The notes beneath the pieces were generated by a model that was given only the letters and a program-made list of their open reading frames with translations, did no database searches and was not told where the DNA came from. The translations under genes were made by a program, and so were the position numbers. Below, in pieces: positions 58,072-64,000 of a DNA stretch of 64,000 bases. Origin of the DNA: CALKJU01 sp035326425 (lineage in GTDB: Bacteria; Pseudomonadota; Alphaproteobacteria; Geminicoccales; Geminicoccaceae); contig DAOLFG010000012.1 of assembly GCA_035326425.1 (NCBI GenBank), positions 1 to 64,000 of the forward strand, in the 5' to 3' direction. Each line of letters opens with the position of its first letter. The first letter of the stretch is position 1.

Positions 58072-59273
58072 GCCGGGGCGGGCCGGCGCAGCAGGAAGAG
58101 CAGACCGGCGGCCAGCGTCAGACCGAGCATCGCCAGCAGCGTCGGCCAGGGCGTGCCGTCGGACAGGACGGCCGACAGGCTGCCGGCGATCGCCGGCACC
58201 ACCGACTGGGCGACGCCCAGCACCGAGGTGGCGGCACCGACGATGGCGCCGTGCGGCTGCAGCGCCAGTGTGGTGCCGTTGGAGATCATCAGGCCGAAGC
58301 AGAAGAAGAACCCGCCGAAGCCCAGCAGCGGCACCCAGGGCTGCTGCCAGCCCGCCGCCCAGGCGAGCAGGCTGCCGCCCAGGATGCCGAGGCAGAGCAG
58401 CAGCGCCCGCCGGATCAGCATGGTGAGCGGCACCGACCGGACCAGCCGGGCGTTCAGCAGGTTGCCGACCGCCGAGCAGACGGCGATGGCGGCGAAGACG
58501 GCGCCGAACCCGCCGGCGCTGAAGCCGTAGCCGGTCATGAAGATCGCCGACGCATTGGAGAGGTAGACCACCAGCGCCGACAGGGCGAGGGTGCCGATGC
58601 CGCCATAGACCAGCGAGTCCCGATTGCGCAGCACCACGCCCCAGGCCCGCAGCACGCGGCTCGGCCGGGTGGCCAGGGGATCGGGCAGCTTCAGGCTCTC
58701 GCCGACGAACAGCAGCGCCAGGACGAGCAGCATGCCGCCATAGGCGGCCAGGAAGACGAAGATCCACCGCCAGGACGATCCGGCCAGGATCACCGCCCCG
58801 ATCGAGGGCGCCACGATGGGTGCCGTGATGAAGGCCGCCATGGCGAACGACATCACCCGCGCCATCTGCGGTCCCTGGAACAGGTCGCGGATGATCGCCC
58901 GGCCCAGCACCGGGCCCGCCCCGGCGCCCAGGCCCTGGACCAGCCGCATCGCCAGCAGGCTGTGGGCATCGGGTGCCACGACGCAGGCGAGGCTGCTGGC
59001 GATGAACAGCACGATCCCCACCATCATCACCGGCTTGCGGCCGAACCGGTCGGAGGCCGAGCCATAGACCGCCTGGCCGAAGGCGAAGCCTATGAAGAAG
59101 ATCGGCACGGTGAGCTGCACCAGCGACACCGGCACGCCGAACTCCTCGGCGGTGACCGGGATGGCCGGCAGGTTGATGTCGATGGTCATGGCCGACATCG
59201 TCATCAGCCCGGCCATCAGCAGCACGAAGGCCGCGGTACCGGGTGCGAAGGTGCTCGACTTGGCCATCGGCAT
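58068..59273 (-). CDS. Bcr/CflA-type multidrug efflux MFS transporter
   Basis: A 401-residue, twelve-helix drug/H+ antiporter. The opening helix has TMSAMTIDINLPAIPVTAEE, then GSASDRFGRKPVMMVGIVLF as the MFS loop, and MRLVQGLGAGAGPVLGRAII with the antiporter motif in helix 5. These place it in the Bcr/CflA family (bicyclomycin, chloramphenicol and others). The drug specificity is not predictable. Confidence 0.87.
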   Translation of the reverse strand: MPMAKSSTFAPGTAAFVLLMAGLMTMSAMTIDINLPAIPVTAEEFGVPVSLVQLTVPIFFIGFAFGQAVYGSASDRFGRKPVMMVGIVLFIASSLACVVAPDAHSLLAMRLVQGLGAGAGPVLGRAIIRDLFQGPQMARVMSFAMAAFITAPIVAPSIGAVILAGSSWRWIFVFLAAYGGMLLVLALLFVGESLKLPDPLATRPSRVLRAWGVVLRNRDSLVYGGIGTLALSALVVYLSNASAIFMTGYGFSAGGFGAVFAAIAVCSAVGNLLNARLVRSVPLTMLIRRALLLCLGILGGSLLAWAAGWQQPWVPLLGFGGFFFCFGLMISNGTTLALQPHGAIVGAATSVLGVAQSVVPAIAGSLSAVLSDGTPWPTLLAMLGLTLAAGLLFLLRRPAPA

Positions 59274-59328
59274 CGTTGTTCTGGCTCGGCCCTCGGGGAG
59301 TCGGCCGCCCCTCGCGGCGGCTGGAGAA

Positions 59329-60846
59329 TCAGGCGTTCATCGAGCCCCAGAAATCGTCGTTGGTCTTGGCGTACTTCATCTTGTCGAGCAGGAACTCCAT
59401 GGCGTCGATCGTGCCCATCGGGTTGAGGATGCGGCGCAGCACCCACATCCGCGACAGCGTCGCACGGTCGACCAGCAGCTCCTCCTTGCGGGTGCCGGAC
59501 TTGTTGATGTCGATCGCCGGGAAGACGCGCTTGTCGGCCACGCGGCGGTCGAGCACGATCTCGGCGTTGCCGGTGCCCTTGAACTCCTCGAAGATCACCT
59601 CGTCCATGCGCGAGCCGGTGTCGATCAGCGCCGTCGCGATGATGGTGAGCGAGCCGCCGTCCTCGATGTTGCGGGCGGCACCGAAGAAGCGCTTCGGCCG
59701 CTGCAGGGCGTTGGCATCGACGCCGCCGGTCAGCACCTTGCCGGAGCTCGGAACCACCGTGTTGTAGGCGCGGGCGAGGCGGGTGATCGAATCCAGCAGG
59801 ATCACCACGTCCTTGCCGTGCTCGACCAGCCTCTTGGCCTTCTCGATCACCATCTCGGCGACCTGCACGTGGCGGGTCGCCGGCTCGTCGAAGGTCGAGC
59901 TGACCACCTCGCCGCGCACCGTACGCTGCATGTCGGTCACCTCCTCGGGCCGCTCGTCGATGAGCAGCACGATGAGGAACACCTCGGGATGGTTGGCCAT
60001 GATGGCATGGGCGATGTTCTGCATGAGCATCGTCTTGCCGGTGCGCGGCTGCGCCACGATCAGCGCCCGCTGCCCCTTGCCCAGGGGGGCCACGATCTCG
60101 ATGATCCGGGTGCTGGCGTCCTTCTGCCCCAGGAACTCGAGGTTCAGCTTGCGGGTCGGGTAGTAGGGCGTGAGGTTGTCGAAATGCACCCGGTGGCGCG
60201 CCGTCTCCGGCACGTCGAAATTGATGGTGTTGGCGCGCAGCAGCGCGAAATAGCGCTCGCCCTCCTTGGGTGCCCGGACCTGGCCCTGCACGACATCGCC
60301 GGTGCGCAGGCCGAAGCGGCGGATCTGCGAGGGCGAGACGTAGATGTCGTCGGGACCCGCCACGTAGTTGACGTCGGGCGTGCGCAGGAAGCCGAAGCCG
60401 TCCTGCAGGATCTCGAGCACACCGTCGCCGGTGATCGGCACGTCGGTCTCTGCCAGGCGCTTCAGCACCGCGAAGACCAGGTCGCCCTTCTTCAGCGAGC
60501 TCGGCGCGTCGATGCCGAGATCCTCGGCCAGCTTCAGCAGCTCGGCCGGCGAGCGGCGCTTCAGCTCGGTGAGGTTGATCGAGGGCAGCGCCGGGCCGGG
60601 TGCCGCGTCCTGTCGCGACTGGGCGAAGTCGATCTCGGGCTGGACATCGGCCACGATGTCGGCGCGCATCGGCTCGGAGCGCGCCGGCTGCTCCTGGCGC
60701 GGCGCCTCGTTGCCGCGCTCGCCCCGTGGTCCCATGCGCTCGCCGCGCATCCGCGGTCGGCGGCGGCGCGGCGGGTAGCCGGTCGGCTGCCCCTCGGCGG
60801 CATCCGGCTCGACGGCGGGAAGGGGGGTGTCGGTAACGTCGCTCAC
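59329..60846 (-). CDS. rho: Transcription termination factor Rho
   Basis: A 505-residue RNA-dependent ATPase/helicase. Residues ~10-70 are an arginine-rich, disordered insertion (PPRRRRPRMRGERMGPRGER), larger than in E. coli. Then come the N-terminal helical domain (NLTELKRRSPAELLKLAEDL), the cold-shock RNA-binding domain (ILQDGFGFLRTPDVNYVAGP), Walker A AQPRTGKTML, Walker B DVVILLDSITRLARAYN and the Q/R loops. GTG 60846 is the most likely start, as no ATG is available near the domain; the ribosome site is weak. Confidence 0.94.
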   Translation of the reverse strand: MSDVTDTPLPAVEPDAAEGQPTGYPPRRRRPRMRGERMGPRGERGNEAPRQEQPARSEPMRADIVADVQPEIDFAQSRQDAAPGPALPSINLTELKRRSPAELLKLAEDLGIDAPSSLKKGDLVFAVLKRLAETDVPITGDGVLEILQDGFGFLRTPDVNYVAGPDDIYVSPSQIRRFGLRTGDVVQGQVRAPKEGERYFALLRANTINFDVPETARHRVHFDNLTPYYPTRKLNLEFLGQKDASTRIIEIVAPLGKGQRALIVAQPRTGKTMLMQNIAHAIMANHPEVFLIVLLIDERPEEVTDMQRTVRGEVVSSTFDEPATRHVQVAEMVIEKAKRLVEHGKDVVILLDSITRLARAYNTVVPSSGKVLTGGVDANALQRPKRFFGAARNIEDGGSLTIIATALIDTGSRMDEVIFEEFKGTGNAEIVLDRRVADKRVFPAIDINKSGTRKEELLVDRATLSRMWVLRRILNPMGTIDAMEFLLDKMKYAKTNDDFWGSMNA

Positions 60847-60910
60847 GTCGTCGTTCGCTTTCGTCAAGGTGTCGAGGGGAAGGGCGGCTGCGGGAATCGC
60901 ACGCGGCGGC

Positions 60911-61342
60911 TCAGAAGGGCTTGAGTACGGCGAGGAGCACGATGCCAATGAACAGCAGCGTCGGCACCTCGTTCAGGATCCGGTACCAGCGGGCATCGTG
61001 CGGCCGGCCGTCGCCGGCGAAGCGCCCCACGTCGCGCGCCAGGATGCCGTGGCAGGCGGCCATGCCCAGCATCAGCAGCAGCTTGCCGTGCAGCCATCCC
61101 TCCCGCCACTGTCCCTGCAGGGTGGCGAGCCATATCCCCAATCCCAGCGTCGCCAGCATCGCCGGCGTGGCGATGCCGCGCAGCAGGCGCCGCTCCATGA
61201 CCTTGAAGGTCTCCGAGGCCTCGCCGCCCACCGCCGCTTGGCTGTGGTAGACTAGGAGCCGCGGCAGATACCACATGGCCGCCATCCAGGCGGCGAACGC
61301 CACGATGTGCAAAGCCTTGAGCCATGGCGCCCAATCGGTCAA
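60911..61342 (-). CDS. hemJ: Protoporphyrinogen IX oxidase HemJ
   Basis: A 143-residue four-helix membrane protein. The conserved His is in LKALHIVAFAAWMAAMWYLP, the motif PRLLVYH follows, and the C-terminal RILNEVPTLLFIGIVLLAVL is typical. HemJ oxidises protoporphyrinogen IX in the penultimate step of heme synthesis, in place of HemG/HemY. No in-frame ATG fits, so TTG 61342 is proposed, giving the usual family length. It lies between hemE and rho in the conserved alphaproteobacterial order. Confidence 0.9.
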   Translation of the reverse strand: MTDWAPWLKALHIVAFAAWMAAMWYLPRLLVYHSQAAVGGEASETFKVMERRLLRGIATPAMLATLGLGIWLATLQGQWREGWLHGKLLLMLGMAACHGILARDVGRFAGDGRPHDARWYRILNEVPTLLFIGIVLLAVLKPF

Positions 61343-61494
61343 ACGGAACGTCCGCTTGCGGAGGGATGACGCATCGCTGAGGGAATGACCACGGTGCCTG
61401 CCGGTCCGGGCCCTGCCCAAAGGCCTCGGCTGCGACGACCACCCGACGGGGGTTCAGGCAGGAAGCGACCCTGAATGGACGCGCCTGTTCGTAC

Positions 61495-62538
61495 CTATCT
61501 GGCGCAATCGCCGGGCAATTGCAAGTAGGCAGCCAATCTCGCCACCGCCGCCGGATCGGTCTGCGGCAGCACGCCGTGGCCGAGATTGAAGACGTGCGGC
61601 CGGCCGGCGGCGCCGTCCAGCACCTCGCGGACCTCCGCCAGCATGCCGTCGACGTCGCCCAGCAGCGCCACCGGGTCGAGATTGCCCTGCAGGCAGACGC
61701 CGGGCGGCAGGCTCGACGCCGCCCAGGCCATCGGCACCGCCGTATCGAGCCCCAGGGCGTGCGGCCGCACCGCCTCGGCATAGCGACGATAGCCGGGACC
61801 CGCACCGCGCGGGAAGCAGATCACCGGCACCCGCGGATGGAGCCGGCGCAGCTCGCCGACGATCCGCCGGGCCGGCTCGATGCACCAGGCCCGGAACTCG
61901 CCCGGCGGCAGCACGCCGGCCCAGCTGTCGAAGAGCTGCACCGCCTCGGCACCGGCGGCGATCTGCCGGTCGAGGAACACCAGCACCGCCTCGGTCAGCA
62001 CGCCGATCAGCCGCTCGAACAGCGGCCGGTCGCGGCGGGCCAGGGCCCGCGCCTCGGCGAAGTCGCGCGAGCCGCCGCCCTCGACCAGGTAGGCGGCGAG
62101 CGTCCAGGGAGCGCCGGCGAAGCCGATCAGCGCGGTCTCGGGCGGCAGCGAGCCGCGCAGCCGGCGCACGGTCTCCAGCACCGGATCGAGCGAGGCGAGC
62201 CCACCGGCCGCCAGCCGGTCGACACCGGCGGCATCGCGCACCGGGTCGAGGCGCGGCCCCTCGCCCTCGACGAAGCGCAGGGCCGCTCCCAGAGCATGCG
62301 GCACCACCAGGATGTCGGAGAACAGGATCGCCGCATCGAAGCCGAAGCGGCGGATCGGCTGCAGCGTCACCTCCTCGGCCAGTGCCGGCGTGTAGCACAG
62401 CTCGAGGAAGCCGCCGACGCGCGCCCGGGCGGCGCGGTATTCCGGCAGGTAGCGCCCGGCCTGGCGCATCAGCCACACCGGCGGGCGCGGCGTGGCGCGG
62501 CCACCGAGTGCCGCGAGCAGGATCTTCTCGGAAGCCAT
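61495..62538 (-). CDS. hemE: Uroporphyrinogen decarboxylase
   Basis: A 347-residue enzyme converting uroporphyrinogen III to coproporphyrinogen III. Substrate-site motifs are RPPVWLMRQAGRYLPEYRAA near the N-terminus, FSDILVVPHALG with its catalytic Asp, and GFAGAPWTLAAYLVEGGGS; NLGHGVLPQTDP lies near the C-terminus. In several Alphaproteobacteria hemE borders the chromosomal origin; here its start faces the candidate origin region. Confidence 0.96.
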   Translation of the reverse strand: MASEKILLAALGGRATPRPPVWLMRQAGRYLPEYRAARARVGGFLELCYTPALAEEVTLQPIRRFGFDAAILFSDILVVPHALGAALRFVEGEGPRLDPVRDAAGVDRLAAGGLASLDPVLETVRRLRGSLPPETALIGFAGAPWTLAAYLVEGGGSRDFAEARALARRDRPLFERLIGVLTEAVLVFLDRQIAAGAEAVQLFDSWAGVLPPGEFRAWCIEPARRIVGELRRLHPRVPVICFPRGAGPGYRRYAEAVRPHALGLDTAVPMAWAASSLPPGVCLQGNLDPVALLGDVDGMLAEVREVLDGAAGRPHVFNLGHGVLPQTDPAAVARLAAYLQLPGDCAR

Positions 62539-62986
62539 GGCGAGGCTGGCCCTTGCGCGGGAGGCGCCCGGCCCCCTCTCTATCCATGACCTTGAGATCC
62601 ATGAAGGGAATCGGTGGTAGTAGGACGGTGGATAGCGGGGATCGGCGCTTGTCCCCGAACCGTCCCACGATCGTCACGCGCCTGTCCAGCTCCGGGAAAA
62701 CCGTCTCACCCGACGCGGACGGCACGCCCAAGCCGTTGATGCGGCTGGCCCAGCGGCGGATCCGACCGGTGGACAAGCCCGGGACCGTCCGGGCGGCGGG
62801 CTCTTGTGCCGCGCCGTGTCGCGAAATGTGCTAGCGTGCCGCCGAAGCGCTGGATCGGTCGGGGAGCGATGTTCGAAGCCGGGGTGCTGCCGGCGTTTTC
62901 CAGCATCTTCCCCCGGTCCGGCACCGATTCGTCCCCAGGGTTCGCCGCGACCGGCGGAGCCGGGGCATTCCTGGAGCGAGCCTCGC
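62539..62986. other. Candidate chromosomal replication origin (hemE-PPSR intergenic region)
   Basis: A ~450-base gap between the divergent hemE and PPSR genes, the place where the origin lies in Caulobacter and Rickettsia. I see three degenerate DnaA-box-like words: CTATCCATG at 62580 (6/9), GGTGGATAG at 62627 (7/9) and GGTGGACAA at 62768 (7/9). A clear AT-rich unwinding element is not evident, and there is no perfect box, so the assignment rests mainly on gene order. Confidence 0.45.
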
Positions 62987-63871
62987 TTGCGGCTGCACGT
63001 CCACCTGATCTCGGATTCCACCGGCGAGACCGTGACGACCGTGGCGCGCGCCGCCGTATCGCAGTTCGACGACGTGGTGCCGGTCGAGCATGTCTGGTTC
63101 TTCGTGCAGACCCGCGCCCAGCTCGACCGCATCCTCGGCATCATCGAGGCGCTGCCGGGCATGGTGATCTACACCCTCGTCTCGCCCGAGCTGCGCCACA
63201 TGCTGCACGAGCGCTGCCGGGCGGTGAGCATGCCCTGCGTGCCGGTGCTGGATCCGGTGATGAACGCGCTCACCAACCTCGTGGGGTCCGCCGGCCGGCC
63301 CAAGATCGGCCGGCAGCACGCCATGGACGATGGCTACTTCTCGCGCATCGCCGCCATGGACTTCGCCATGCGCCACGACGACGGCCAGTTCGCCGAGGAG
63401 CTGGACGAGGCCGACGTCGTGCTGGTGGGCGTGTCGCGTACCTCCAAGACCCCGACCTGCGTCTACCTCGCCAACCGCGGCATCCGCGCCGCCAACGTGC
63501 CGATCGTGCCCAACATGCCGCAGCTTCCCTACCTCGAGCGGCTGAAGCGGCCGCTGGTGGTGGGCCTGACGATCAACCCGGACGCGCTGGTGCAGATCCG
63601 CCAGAGCCGGCAGCGCATGCTGGGCCTGGGCGAGAGCGACGGCGGCCGGTTCGGCGGCGACTATGCCGAGATCGGCCGGGTGCGCGAGGAGCTGGTTCTG
63701 GCCCGCCGGCTGTTCGCGCGCAACAATTGGCCCGAGATCGACGTGACCAAACGCTCTGTTGAAGAAACTGCAGCTTCTATCTATCAGAGGTTGCAGACAC
63801 GACAGCAGCCCGAATTGGGGGCCTTCGCCGGTGGATTGCCTGCGCCGCTGTGGGGTGAGCCGGGGAGCTGA
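62987..63871 (+). CDS. Bifunctional kinase/pyrophosphorylase regulator (PPSR, DUF299 family)
   Basis: A 294-residue protein of the pyruvate,phosphate dikinase/PEP synthase regulatory family, which switches its target by phosphorylation and phosphorolysis of a threonine. It begins LHVHLISDSTGETVTTVARA and carries the P-loop GVSRTSKTPTCVYLANRG at about residues 150-170, with KRPLVVGLTINPDALVQIRQ further on. The start is taken as TTG 62987 since GGAG lies ten bases upstream and it fits the family N-terminus; an in-frame ATG upstream would add an unlikely Arg/Pro-rich leader. This is the RP001-type neighbour of alphaproteobacterial origins. Confidence 0.88.
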   Translation: MRLHVHLISDSTGETVTTVARAAVSQFDDVVPVEHVWFFVQTRAQLDRILGIIEALPGMVIYTLVSPELRHMLHERCRAVSMPCVPVLDPVMNALTNLVGSAGRPKIGRQHAMDDGYFSRIAAMDFAMRHDDGQFAEELDEADVVLVGVSRTSKTPTCVYLANRGIRAANVPIVPNMPQLPYLERLKRPLVVGLTINPDALVQIRQSRQRMLGLGESDGGRFGGDYAEIGRVREELVLARRLFARNNWPEIDVTKRSVEETAASIYQRLQTRQQPELGAFAGGLPAPLWGEPGS

Positions 63872-63904
63872 AGAGGCCCGGCGCCGGTCGTCCACGGGTC
63901 CGCG

Positions 63905-64000
63905 ATGATGGCGCTCTCGGGCGGCCGGAGCCTGTCCGGCTCCAGGCGCAGGCGGCGCGGCTTCGGCTGGATCCTGCTGCTGGCGGCGGCGCTGCTCGTC
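63905..64000 (+). CDS. Start of a membrane-anchored or exported protein (cut by window end)
   Basis: The last 32 codons read MMALSGGRSLSGSRRRRRGF and then GWILLLAAALLV, a basic segment followed by a hydrophobic one, as in a signal anchor. The frame is open to the window edge. It is not the maf gene often found after the PPSR gene. Too little is present to name it. Confidence 0.4.
   Translation, partial: MMALSGGRSLSGSRRRRRGFGWILLLAAALLV

Noticed and set aside
62804..62986. Upstream extension of the PPSR gene to ATG 62804
   Set aside because: The extra residues are Arg/Pro/Cys-rich and unlike the family; the TTG at 62987 with GGAG upstream fits the domain start.

Overview
This is a high-GC chromosomal window (most 60-base lines are near 70-75% G+C) from an alphaproteobacterium, most likely from a Rhodospirillales-like lineage. 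The evidence for the class is the linked set rho-hemJ-hemE-PPSR and mnmE-mnmG-rsmG-parA-parB, a SAM-II riboswitch on metZ, ParB sites of the type TGTTTCACGTGAAACA, HemJ as protoporphyrinogen oxidase, and the alphaproteobacterial small families DUF3553 and DUF6489. I cannot assign genus or species. I found no tRNA or rRNA gene, CRISPR array, insertion sequence or prophage.

Layout. 0.1-9.9 kb: MttB-family methyltransferase, sugar-type binding protein, YqgE with a signal peptide, zinc alcohol dehydrogenase coupled to rsmD, CorA, and a peptide-type binding protein followed by a sulfatase. 9.9-13.2 kb: uvrC-pgsA-moaD-moaE. 13.2-17.2 kb: RTX-repeat protein, methyltransferase and LuxR/TPR regulator on the minus strand. 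17.4-22.3 kb: MFS permease, M20 amidohydrolase, MltF-like transglycosylase, orphan ABC ATPase. 22.4-26.5 kb: SleB-type hydrolase, Nudix hydrolase, ABC exporter, small metallopeptidase. 26.5-32.6 kb: SAM-II riboswitch-metZ-MaoC operon, malyl-CoA-type lyase, xerD with a small membrane protein, and aroK-aroB in the opposite direction. 32.6-41.5 kb: nicotinate phosphoribosyltransferase, altronate-dehydratase family protein, an AT-rich island with one P-loop ATPase gene ending at a gutted ketopantoate reductase, CpdB, ECF sigma/anti-sigma pair, phasin. 41.6-48.8 kb: PhyH oxygenase, GNAT, MT-A70 methyltransferase, TerB/DnaJ protein, 5-oxoprolinase with a DUF3553 protein. 49-64 kb: parB-parA-rsmG-mnmG-mnmE-DUF6489, then a thioredoxin-fold protein, quinone oxidoreductase and MFS pump, then rho-hemJ-hemE, a candidate replication origin, PPSR and the start of a further gene.

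The right-hand half is a chromosome segregation region. parA and parB lie among four exact or near-exact parS sites at 32.6, 44.9, 51.4 and 53.4 kb. One parS is written into the coding sequence of rsmG using codons otherwise rare in this genome. The gap between hemE and the PPSR gene is where the origin lies in Caulobacter and Rickettsia, and it carries degenerate DnaA-box-like words.

The two best leads outside that system are the solitary Sll1717-type P-loop ATPase (35.5-37.0 kb), whose base composition is clearly foreign and which abuts an internally deleted gene, and the metZ leader, where a SAM-II aptamer is followed by a 14-bp hairpin just before the ribosome binding site.
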